DNA of 64,000 nucleotides from Apostichopus japonicus (lineage: Eukaryota; Echinodermata; Holothuroidea; Aspidochirotida; Stichopodidae): contig NC_092569.1 in assembly GCF_037975245.1 (NCBI RefSeq), forward strand, positions 10,091,001 through 10,155,000, given 5' to 3'. Positions 37,023-50,100 of the stretch are shown here, one piece after another. Position numbers and translations under genes: made by a program. The notes under the pieces are model-generated. The model did not search any database and had not been told where the DNA came from. It worked only from the letters and a program-made list of their open reading frames with translations. Numbering within the stretch: the stretch's first letter is position 1; each line of letters begins with the position of its first letter.

Positions 37023-39441
37023 GGAGGGGGGAATACCAAGTATTTTTTAGGCAGTAAACAGGTAGTAGCATCAATAGTAAAGAATACAATTTTTCAAAGC
37101 CTCGCGCTTTCTCAGCTAATAGGTCTATATTTGTGTCTAATTCTTCCAAATCCGCCAAAAAGCTTCATTAAAGAAGTTGAACACATCATCTTTGCAATCC
37201 AGACAAAGTTAAACGTTCATCGATAATAAATTGTTAGGTGAGGGGGGTTTAAAGGTACACCTCACATTAAAAGTTTTGTTAAAAGTCTGAATTGCACCTG
37301 GGTCCGCCGTTATACAAATGATATTTTTCGATTATAATCGTAACCAATGCATTCATGCAGGCGAAGAGTGTGTGTGTGTGCTTCTTACGAGAATGTTGCT
37401 ATTCAAGCAACAAGAAAATTATAATAGGAAGGTAAAAAAGAAAGAAATTATATCACGTATACATAAATTTAATCGTTCTTCAAGAAATTCTTGTAGCTTA
37501 AATAGTATACAGCTTCTGTGATACATTTCCTAGAGTATTAAAGGAGGTTTTATTCAGTCAAAATTAAGCAACCATATATTGAGTGCGGGACAAAATGTTT
37601 AGAACTGATGGGTCTTCAATCAATAGCGTAGATTTACTTGTTATCTTTATATGATAACAGTTACATTACATATAGATATATATCTTAAAACATCAACGAG
37701 GAATGGTACATAAATACAATTTGGTTATTTGTAAGCAGCGATGTTTAACGTTCTACGACATATCAACATTAATTTTGTGACGACAGTTTCAAGTAAAAAT
37801 GAAAATTAATTGAGAGAGTAAACGCAATCACATAGTTTAACAAAAGGTAAATTAAGTAAAATATGTTTGTCAGTAAGAAATGAAAAGAACATGCAATGTT
37901 TTGTACTTGAAGTTATTAGAATTGACAAACGTTTCAATTTACATTAATAATCGGACTTGGTGTGATAAGACGTCCTCAAAATCCATTTAAAAGATTCTCT
38001 GGAGCCAAAGTTATCACTTAGCAAACTAACTGAAAAATTTCGAATATTTAGTCGCAAACCACATCCTCATAGCATCTTGTATCGCAAAGATATTAAGTTT
38101 TCAAATTTTCTGATATTTTGTAAGTGCATCTGGCAACAGCAACAGATGATGGCATTAAGGTACTTCAGCCGAAAATGTCTTTTTGCTTTATAAATTGTCC
38201 ATCATCATATCCACAAAGGAACATAATATTTCTTCAAAAAGATACATTTTTTCGAATTTTAACTACAGAGAACTTGGACAGTCAATTTTTCCAGAAGTAA
38301 TAACCAGAAGAAATAGTATGAAAATATGTGTTACTATAATTGCGCAACGTTTCTATCGAGGGCGCTATCATATTGGTCCTAACAGAGATGTAGATACGAC
38401 TGCATATAACGCGCTTGTTCTTTGCTGTTTACATATATCTCTAATGATTTTGTGAAGCGCTTTAGTTAACCCTTTTTGACTATTTTTCCTTGTTCTGAAC
38501 ACAAAGCATGTAATGTGGTTCAGTCTGCAAGTAAAGAACGTACCAAAATATTCTCAGTTATTTTAGAGACTGCAACTTATGAAGTTTTGCAGTACTAGAA
38601 AGGACCGATATGACAGCGCCCTCTGTTAATTTAGGGCGTGGCTGAAGATCCCATTTGGTAAGTGTAACTTAAGTGACGACACACTTAAACAAAGATTCAG
38701 TATTTTCACTTTATACCTTTTTGTGTATAGTTATTTGTTCTGAACGCATGGAATGTACCGGGTTCAATCTTCGAACAAAGAACGTGTCAAAATACGTTGT
38801 ACACACGTTACACGCCTTTCAGAACTCAAAAGTATAAACACTACATGTACACCCAATGGTACTTTCATACAATTAACATAATAACACGGTTTGTTATATC
38901 TCCCGTCACCGATTATACAATGATATCATTGTCATTTCCCTGCTTGTGTATTCTTTGCTATAAATACAAACATAAAATACAGAGCTGCATTTAAAAAAGA
39001 CAACGGCTTGGAAAAATTGTTGAACCATTCTACAGAAACTATACTACGGTCTAATAGAAATTGCCAATATATAAGTCTGTACCAATTTGTAAATCGCATC
39101 GAAGAATCCGACGTAAACAGGGATACTAATAACAGTTGAATATGCCCAAACCCTCTTGACCCTCCCCTTCCCCTTCCCCTATTTCGAAATGCTGACAATA
39201 ACTGCAGTTTCGTTGTTAATGAGCTAATAATATCAATTTTATGAGAAAAGCATTACAACTGTTAGCAAGCTGATTTATTGGAAACTTATTAATTCTACAT
39301 TGGGCTGCTTACATTGGTATAACCATATATTGAATGTGAGCACGGATTGACATAAGAGTATAATGCAAAATTTAAGAAGTAATCAATAGTTTGTTTCTTT
39401 CTGTGTAAATGCGGATATTACGTTTGTTTTCCAAATTGTTC

Positions 39442-42400
39442 TTAGATTTTAGGCTGAGCAACAGCGAACTGGTAGGCCGGAGGGTCATCATTAACACTGC
39501 CAACGTTGACTGGAGCTGGTTGCATGGCCATATTTACTACACCTGTATATGGACTTGCTCCATAAGCCTGCCCTGGCGGCATTGCGTGAGGTGGATAAGT
39601 AATCTGTAAGGAAAATTAAATTATTAAATTATAATTAAGGAAAACACACCCTCAAAGGGAAACACACCCTCAAGAAACCGGGAAAAACCACAACAAACAA
39701 CAGGCACATCAGTGGGTTCAGCTGATCTCATTCAAACTTGTCGGTGTATGATCAATATTAGGTAATCACTATTACACACAGAGTTTGAGACACATGAAGC
39801 TTTTTAATGACCACTTTTATGTATTATAGTTAATACACTTTAATCCTTCTTTCAAACAATTCATTCCTTTCTGGTATGACACTTTCATATAATTGGGCAT
39901 ATATACAATAGCCAAAATATGATGTAATATTTCATCAATGTTATAATTTGCATCACTTTTGCTAAGCTTAAAAACCAGACACCGAAATAAAGCCGGTAAT
40001 GAATACAGCCAGTTTTGATCCATTGGCTTCTATTGTGACCTATACGTGTTTTGCATTAATTATTGTTTCGGTTATTTGACCTCTGTGGTTTGGCCATGGA
40101 CGTCATAAATCACACAAATTGACCTCTGATCACGTGATCTTTGGCATTAATGCGTTATAAATGCGCAGAGTCTGATACACCTCATGGTTTGAGGGCTTCA
40201 ACAACTTTTTTTCGTTTTGGTATATAATTATCATGGCCAAAATGGTTATTTGACTTTGACATCTGACCTATTATGGCATAATAAGTCACATGACACACTA
40301 CGTCCGAAACGGAAATACACACCTACAGCTTGATGTCTGTCGGGTTTACGGTTAAGGAGTATTTTAAGAAACGCTTTTCGCATAAATTTCGCGTGAATCG
40401 TCACAAAATATGCAACATCACGTGAAAAAACACAGGTAAATCGCCAGCTTCCTGCTCATCGGTGTTGAGGTTTGGTAGACGTTGTATAGTACTCTGGTTT
40501 TGATGTCATTTTCATATTAGCAACTGTTATTTTCGTATTTCTAACCTTTACCACACAAAAACCACCGAAACAGATCAAGTACTGCATCATACATGCGGGC
40601 ATTTACCTTCATCGTTTAAATTCATTGGCTTCGCGGACTAGATTACCACATACCGCTGTCATCCTTATTGAACGTCTGATATCCCACCCTGATTTGTAAC
40701 ATCTGGTCTATGAATATTCAGTTATGATGTTAACGGTAATGGGGCAAAAATATAAATGCAGATACACCCACAAAGGGTGACGTTTTGGCTATACATTTTA
40801 ATGTAAGGAGTGAAAGACCCAGTATTGCTGACACGTGTACACTTTGCAACGCAAACTATTCGAATATGTTACATGAATACCTCCTCACTGACTAGTCCTT
40901 CTCTATAATGTTGGGTGTACATACTGATGGATTGACGAATACTCGAAAGACATTCAGCAAATTTAAACGGGAAAAACATCGTTCATTATTTGACAAAAAA
41001 CAACAACATATAATAACTCATTAAATACTTATACAATCTCGTTGGCCTATACAGACTGATAGTTTGAGCTCTCATGATTGGCATGTGTGTTGTGGCATAA
41101 ACATGAACTATAGAACTGCAAGTTTAAGAGAAATCGATTACATGTCGCTTGGCCAGTGGCGGCGGAACCAGGGGGGTTTGGGGGGCTCAGCCCCCCAATG
41201 AAAAAGTTGAGGGGGCAAATGCATGATAAGCCCCCCCCCAATATTTACCAAGGCTCCGAACGTGCATCTGCCCATTTTTTAATGCATACTTGTCGATCTG
41301 TCCGATGCACACGTATACTATATGGGTGTAATAATTAAATATGATAATTGATTGTCTGTATCATGCCTCATCGAAAAAATAAATAAATAATTTAAATAAG
41401 AGGGTAATAAGCTAAACGCTACACTCATCAACATTTGCGTTTACACTACGAGTACACGCAAGGCGTGGAACATGGCTTTATGTTTAAACGCAATCAATTA
41501 TTAAACGAACAAAAACACAATATTAGCATTTCACCTGTGCTGTAAAGGGTACATGCATTCATGACATGATGACAGTGCTAGGTGATAGAAATTTGTTGGC
41601 AGCTGCACATGGTTTTGGAATTACCCATTTGTTGACATTAAGAAATGCTTTCTGTTTTTTTCTTATGACATTTATTTAATTCAGGGGCAGGTCCGGCGAA
41701 CGGACCAATATTCACGACGCAAAAAAGAAAAGAAAAGAAAGTAGGACTAAAAAATGGAAAACAAAAAATCTCGGAGGTATATGTTTCAATAATTTTCAAT
41801 AATGATGACGGCAAGTAGGCTAAATGTGACTACTCTAGCATGGCAGGGGTTTTGTTTTCAAGCTCGGGAAGTGCCATTTCCTGCAATCTGGGAGGCGTAT
41901 TTTCAAAATCTTCTCCATTACGCTACGCGCCAACTATGGTGGCGCGTAGCGTAGTTTGACCTACCAAACGTCCCCCCGATAATTATGATAGTTGGCCACA
42001 CTCTGAACCGCCGTACCAATCAAAAATAGCTTCCGACGCCCTTGTAATTATTGCGTTTAATTGCAAGTAGTAATTTACTACACTCAAAAACGTCTTTGCG
42101 AGTACACGTCGAGTAATAGCTTCTCTCTTAAAACACCATCGAATATACAAATTACAATGTTTTTACAGATTTTTACGTGCAATCTGCAGGCTTGAGAGTC
42201 TCAAGCCTGCAATTTCTCAGATTGCACGTAAAAATCTGTAAAAACATTGAGACCCATGTTTTAGGGCTAGGTATTTGCAGCATAAAACACTGGGGAAGTG
42301 CCGTTTCCGGCCATCTGTGGGGTTTAAAAAACCCAAAATTTTCTTGTACGCTCCGCGCCAACCGATGGTGGCGCTCCGCTTAGATAGTCTCCACATATTA

Positions 42401-44038
42401 GCCCCCCAATCATTTTCCCGTTCCGCCGCGCCTGCGCTTGGCAGTAAGGTTGGAAACTTACCAGTTGCTGTTGTGGTACCCCATCTGAGAGAGCAACACA
42501 CGTGAAACTAGCCCCGATTATGCAAAACAAGAGTTGCAGTCCATACAAAAGGCAACTTATGGTGAACAAGACGAATGCACCAACATCCTAGTAAAATTGA
42601 GAAACGAAAAGGCAAATATGAACTACTAGGCATGTATCAACCTGCAAAATTTTGTAATATGTAATCACCAGTTTCATCATAAATCACACGGCGAACATAT
42701 TTGGTCTTAATTAACCTTTTTACCAAACAAACGCCAATGTTTTAGTTTAAGCATTAAATTTCGCGTAAAGCCTTATACATATCAACTTTAAGATGTTTCG
42801 TAGCGATGCTTCACCATAATTTATGTTAACTTAGAGGAATGTGAACAATAAATACTATTTCTTTGGCATTATTGAATCATATTGATCTGACATATTCTCA
42901 TGCAAGAATGAACACAACTTTCTCTTTCCTTATAAAACGAGACGATGCCGTAGTGGAGGATCCCTCTGTACACTATATAGTATAACTCATGCAAAATGAT
43001 GTCAATGATAGCCTTTTGTTTAAAACAAAAAGTGATGTTCTTATGTTTTTCATTTTTATGAATAATATATCTTATTTTATTGGTTCTTACATAGTATCGA
43101 AAATATGCAGCATGAGTCGCCTGATAACCACAGCATAACACACATAGTAGTGTTGCATTGATGGCAAGAACCATAAAAGTGATGACCTGTGAAAAGTAAA
43201 ATAATATACGCAAAGACAATAATGATATTGTTGATCTTAGACCCGTGTTGACTTTTGCTCTGATAACTGATAATGTTTTAGCTTAATGTTTGAATGCAAG
43301 ATATTTACGATTACTCCAAATAAGAAGTTACGAAGGAAACATTAAAATGTTTGCGAGGTAAGCTTTATATCAACTTTCCTAGGTATTTGCTATGGCAAGT
43401 GATTATAGAGGTTAGATTGAGTGCTGCCTCCCACAATTGACGTCAATAATGAAATCAGTAAATAAGAGAGTGTTGCTGAATCTTCACATTCATCTTCATT
43501 CATTTTATCATGTACCTCTCTATATTGTAATGTGCAACCATGCATATTGTACTATCAGTTGTAGCAATATACAAACAGACACGTCAGAGTATAACACCCA
43601 CAACATTATTGATGTAACGCTGTCATGTAATTCCAAATGTTCATAAAATTATGACCACATCTGGTAGCTAACAACGTATTGGTCATAGGTGAACACTTAC
43701 CATGCTTTTCTTTCGTGCACTGGCAAGTCCGAAAGATCCTATTATTATGGCTAACTTTAAAGAGTGAAAATCATAAGAAACAAAAAAAAAGTCAAATTGC
43801 AGTTATACCAAATTTTAACAATTGTTGGTCGACATGATAGGTGAAGCAAACCCATACTACCATCACTTCAGCCTCACAGGGCAGCAAAGCCCTTCCCGAA
43901 ACTGTAACACTTGAAAGATATCATCGCCATTATAAGACTGCAGCAGGTGTTGTTAGGAGACAGTTTTGGCCATCATGTTTACTAAAGGGCATTTGCAGTT
44001 AGGGTAGGACATCGACCGTCTCAACTTCTGCCCCACTC

Positions 44039-44106
<68 letters not shown>

Positions 44107-47100
44107 GTAAATATATATACATATATATGTATATATGCATATATATGTTGATACTAGATGAGAGTAGTGGAACACTAGTAGTTGTAACTCGGAGTTTCAC
44201 GCTTTATAGCGATCTTCAGACAACTGGCACAGACATATATGCATATATATATATTTACATATATATATATATATATATATACATATATAATTGAAAACGT
44301 AATGAGAATGAAAATTCAGAACAGTGATAAAACTTCCAGCCTCCACCGGGATTCGAGCCCGGGCCTCCCGATTAATATGCGGAAACCCTAACCACTAGGC
44401 TATGGACGATTTCTGGGAAATCAATACAGCAAAAGTCTGAAAGCCAGATGCGATTCTTACTTTCTTCATAACAATCCAGACGTGTTGCGAGACTCTGCTG
44501 CTCATGAAAGTTAGGAGGTGGGTCTTGAAAGGAACGCACTAACAGTAACTCACGATTTTGTTGCCTGCCTTATAATTGTAATTGTTAGGCAATACTGTAC
44601 ACTGTGTAATACTACACTGTAGGCTAGCCTAGTAGGAACGGCCTTTTGCCTGGTATCACACACGGTAACGCTTGGGACTCGGAACTTTAGCCTAACCGCA
44701 GCCTAGCCAAAAAGTAAATGTCTTAAGTAAATGGTTGCCATCAGTAGAGTAAATGTATGATCATGTGGCTATTCCCTATGCTAAAATATCTTGCACTAGT
44801 TATGAATTAAAAGATTTTCTGAAGTGATCATAGTTGGCACTAAGAATAAAATTAAGAACTGACCAGAAGCTAAATTAATGTAACAGTAGCTCCCGGTTCC
44901 TGGAAATCTAGAGTCAACTTTAGGGGATAACTTTGGTTTTTGCTGCTTTTACCTTACAACTTGACTGTTTTCTTGTTTGTCCAAACATTTATGAAGTCTT
45001 ACAAGTGCTAGATTTTCTTGTGATATAATATATTCTACTATTATTTTTCAAATTTGATAATATCTTATAAATAACCGGGAATTAAAAGTAACCAAAATTT
45101 CACCGCCAAGTCTCTTCCTGTAAAACCATGAAATGCTACTTACTTAGGCCTATGTGAGCATAAGTCAGTTTGTTAAACATGTGCAGCACTGCGAGTCTCG
45201 ATCAACAGTCCTCAATATACAGATATATGGTTACAGGTGATGAAGGCTGATGTATCTAGTCATACGATATAAGAGCATGGTATCAGCCACTTCAAATAAA
45301 GGGTTTCTCAAATAGGTACCTTGAGCGACATCTCCCTCCTTACTTTATTAGGTCTGCTTGTACTAATCAAACCAAACCTGTGTTGAAAGCCATGTGAAGT
45401 CTTGAATTCTAAACCTTTCATATATAAGTGGATACATTATTTGCATAACGTATTAAGACACACTTTCCTAAAACGTTCTCCTTATCATGAGAAAAAAACT
45501 GTTAAGTTTATTGGTTCCAGGCGATGAGTCATCCTATACCAGGCACAGTAAACCTTTACTGCGTTCCCTGTCACAGAAAGGGCAAAGACAGCAGACAAGA
45601 AGCAGTCATGTGTCGCCAGAGATCATCATTTGTAAGCAAAGCGTCACAAAAGAGATCCGGGCCTTTGTTCATGATAAAGCATTTGCTAAATTTTGTGACT
45701 ATGTTGTTGTAAAGAGTTTTCTTTTAACAGTCTATGTTATTTAGGCTGAAACTATGTGCGCAATTGTTTCCTAGCTTGAGTGGGGAGTTGAGGGGGTCAG
45801 CTGGAAAATGGTCTTATTCCTTAATTGATTTCAGCAAAAATATGTACTATGTTTGTCGTGTGACTAAGTAACTTTCAGTATCTTTGAGGCATCAGCATCA
45901 GTGATGACAAATACAGTGATTGATCTTTGATCAAGTTCGTTGTGTATAATTGAGTCTCTGTGTCTTTAGCTAACAATGTTAACTTCCAAATGTTTTCCCC
46001 TTGAGATGCATTCAAGAGATCATAGTGACATCGTGCATTTGAACACAAGTCACTTCATGCACAGTGTGGGATACTGTGAGATAAGTACACGTGTACTGTA
46101 TAATACCGTGCGTACTAAACTTATTGTATGGTTTAAGCTGGCAAATAAACTTTGAACCTTACTTTGAAGGGTCTAAATTTAATTGAATGGTTATTAGGTG
46201 TGAGAAGGGGTTTACTGGGACATCCAGCCTCAAATAGCAAATGCTGCTTGATGGTAGTCATCATCAACCCAGAGGAAGCGGGACAGCCAGACCAGTCTGT
46301 GTATCGTCACGGGTAATGTAGGAGCAGGTTTGTGGTAGAGTGTAAAGGCCTAATTATCTTACAGAACTAGTTAAAATGTAACAAAGAGATTATAAATTAG
46401 GCTTTTGCATGGCAGATACTTGGATTTGAAGATTCATGTAATTGTGAAGCAATTCATTGGGCAATACCCCTCCCCACTACTACAAGCGTACACTGTAAAC
46501 AATAGTTAGTCAATATGACTAAAAAAAATTAGTCACAACGATGTCTCTATCGACCAGTTTTTTCTAGTCATTTGACTATATAACATTAGTTTTCTGACTA
46601 ATTAAATTGAGTTTTCTGACTAATTAAAATTAGTCCAACTACGATGCCTCTATCGACCAAAGCTTAGTCCAGTGACTAAAAATATTAGTCATTGCAACTG
46701 TGACTACTTATTTAGGTCACAAGACTAGTTTAAGATTAAGTACTGATTAGTTAAGAAATGAGATAGTGACACACATTGTAAGTTTCATGGTAATTTTTAT
46801 TAACATTCAGTATTAATGCAAAATGTGACAAATAAACATTCCATTTAAGTCATCTCATAAAGAACAGTAACAAACACTAAAGGTTAAAGAACATTTGAAA
46901 CTAAAATAAATATTTATGGGAAAATTGGGAAAACTTATTTTTACAAAATCTTTTCCCACAAAACATCTTGAGAATACTTATGGGATTTACTTTGAAATGC
47001 TCCTAAGCCATTAAGTTGGCAGTGTTCAACAGTTTTCAAACAATTAGACCCCCTGATGAACTATACCTACAATTTCTTAAAGACCCTCATTGTCCACTGA

Positions 47101-50100
47101 CCATGCATCATTATGGGCTCCATCAGTTTCATAAAAAATAGCAGCATGGAAGAGATGTGGGCAGACAAAGGGAAAATTGCGAGTATGCAGCTCAAATATA
47201 AAAATAGAAGTTTAGCCAAATAAATTATCTTCATTAATATTTAAATATACATAACATATATTGAATATACACAAAATAATATATCATATTTATAAATTTA
47301 TTTATAAAAATAATACCCCATGTCAAATCAAATGGTATAAAAAGGCCTTGAGTAGCTCTATATAACCTTAGCTGTTAAAAAGGGCCAGAAAATACCCTTA
47401 TAATCATCATCTCGAATTAGGAGCTTGGAAGTGATATTATTATCAGTTTCTGACCATGGATGTGATGGTACAATATTAATGCAGAACATGTAAGTTGAAT
47501 ATGTTATTATCCTTGACGCAACATTAGGGTGGAACAGAAAACAAAGTAGTTAAAACATTTCTAGAAGTACTTTATCACAAACTAAAAGTTATGTCTTGAA
47601 TGGTAGAAACAATGCTGAGCTACAGCTACATGTTCCCCAGGGGACATCCCATATCATTGCAGCCATGAAGCGGTGCAAATGCTATATTTTTGAATTACCT
47701 CCCAGGGTACCCTATACACCTGAGTAAAGAGCGGCAATTGAGATTAAGTGTCTTCATTAAAGATACATACGTATCGACCAGGTTGGTACATGAACCTACG
47801 ATCATGGAATCATGTGTTCAGTGCCCCAACCATTCCGCCACAACTTCTCTATGTCTTTACGTTCTGTGGTTATTTCAGTGATTGCATAATGCGCACTATA
47901 TATCACAGATTGTTCCTTATATGTAACTTAAGGTAGCATAAGCCCATTTAAAGCCCCATTGACTTACACACTAAATCACAAAAGTAATGTGGTCTCTAAG
48001 TCTAGATAGAAGTTTTCACTAGCTAAATGCTACCTATCACCGGATAGCTGACAAGTTGGCCTTTCATGGCACTAACAATTTTCTGTATCATGACCATGTA
48101 GATTTTTTGCTATTCGAGCCGGAAGTTTTCGTCACTTGTAAACAAACCTCTTCACTCAGAGGTAAACAATTTTCCTATGCTTCTCCTGGGAAGCCTAAAG
48201 GGGTCTAAAACTGCCTCAATTGACCCAATTTTCTCACCACATGTACATTTATGCTCTTCAACATGCAAGCAACAAAAAACTATATTATGATTGATAACAG
48301 GCCAAAAAAGATGTTCCCCGCTGCTTTTTGGCACTTTTTCTGAAGGAGAACAATCGAAGGGATGGATATAGACTCTAATATGAGTATGCCAACTTAAGTG
48401 AGAGATTAATTTTTTTTTCATACTAAAATGATACTTTTTATAGTCGTCACAATATAAACCACAACATATTTCAATGCAATTATCATTTTTGGTCCATAAA
48501 GATGTCTTTTCAGAGATTTCAGTATGCACTGTGCAGTGTGTAAATACACATATGAGCAATACTGTGTAAGCAGTAACCAGGTCTACGTCTGCAACAACAT
48601 TTCCAGTCACCAATTTTGATAAACTTGACCAAGTTGGGTGCATTTATGATTCTTGCAGGTTTTATTGGTACCCGGATCACAGTCCACTTGGTCTGGCTTG
48701 CCATACCTGCAGCAACATCATCCAGAGAAGGGTCAGCTGGGAGGGCTTTTTCGTCTCTGGCTCTGAAATGTGATGAAATTGAAAACTACTTTTGTTTAGC
48801 TCAGTTGATTCCTCCCAAACTGACCTACAGGACATACCCCAATGTATTCCTGAACTGTTTGGAACATGTTAAACTGATATTACCTGTCACTTCAGTGCAA
48901 CTGTTAAGTTACTTAGAATAAGAGAATTGAAGGTGTTCTTTGCCAAAACTGGATCATTGGGATTTGTAAACCACAGCCTAACTGTAACAGTATGTACAGT
49001 AGTCTAAAGGAAAGCTTACTGAAATGCTATCTAAATGCACAGTTCACCTCAATAACATATCCAGTCCATTTAAAGGTTTATCCATAGGTTGTTACAATGT
49101 ATTAAAGACAGGTGTAGGGGACAAGAGGTAGATAGGGGGCATAATTTGTGATAAAACATTCAAATTTGTTGCTCGTCAAAGAACAACAACGTCAAATTAC
49201 CTTATTCTCCATGGGTGGCAAGCACTGGTTCCTATAGTTACTACAGTAGATCTCCCATGGAAGTATCAGGATATCTATTTCTGCTGTCAGAGTTGTTTGG
49301 GAATTTGTTGTTACCTCATCCAACCAGTTGAGTCCATTGATACCACAACCATTCAAAGTATATAGATGTGAATGCTGAGGACTTGGCACATCAACTTTCT
49401 CTGAAAATTGACAAACAACAGAAAATTAATGATAGGCTGAGTAGGCTCAAAACCCCTTGATGCACATATGCAGGAGAAGAAAATGCATACCTTTGTGGAT
49501 TATTGCTAAATAAGACTCAAAACATTCTCTGTCCAGGATATTAGCACTCAGCAGCCACTCCACTTAGGATACAGAACCCTACAACATTGGGCTACAGCTG
49601 GTGTAGACTTGGTCTAGGAACTTTAGGAAGTAGGATACTAACATTGCGCCACTATGAACCTGAGGTCTGGGCCTAAGCTAACAACATTATGGGTATTTCA
49701 TGCATTGAAACTGAGTTTTTGTTCTTAGTTAAACACCAGGTTCTTCCAACTTTATCAAAAATAACCTAAAATATGAGTACCATGTACTTTGTACCATGTA
49801 CTAGAGCAGAAGGTAAGTACCACTCCGAAGATCTTCAGTTCAGAGTGCACGAAATGCAGACCGGGTTGGTGGTCGACGAAGTGTCTAGAAACTTGACGTA
49901 TGCTAGCCTACACCACAGGCACTCGTAACATTATAGAATATAGGCCTAGTATACTAGCTAATAATACACATTTATATAAAATATGTCATATAAGTGTGTA
50001 TTACTGCTTCTATAGTACTATACATCTACGAGCGCATGTGGGCTACACTAGGTAGACTAAACTCCTAGCCTAGCTTCGTCCTAGCGTTAGCCACATTTTT

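Larger units (their letters stand above)
37686..42801. repeat. Segmental duplication, copy A (pairs with 60458-64000)
   Basis: From catcaacgaggaatggtaca (37691) to the gatgtttcgt near 42800, the sequence aligns collinearly by eye with 60458 to the right edge of the window, with scattered substitutions and indels. Copy A has a private 1281-bp hAT insertion (41154-42434) and about 200 bp near 40606-40800 missing from copy B. It carries the last two exons of the MS4A-like gene. Confidence 0.9.
43755..46490. other. Part of intron 1 of the MS4A-like gene
   Basis: Contains TA microsatellites (about 44047-44101 and 44250-44287), a tRNA-like SINE segment and otherwise unassigned sequence. Confidence 0.5.

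Noticed and set aside
44344-44406. Functional tRNA gene
   Set aside because: A and B boxes are present, but the acceptor stem is broken and the anticodon loop is nine bases, so a SINE head or pseudo-tRNA is more likely.
48519-48704. Second candidate exon in the 4.2-kb element
   Set aside because: Several acceptor/donor choices give different frames, none joining its neighbours consistently.
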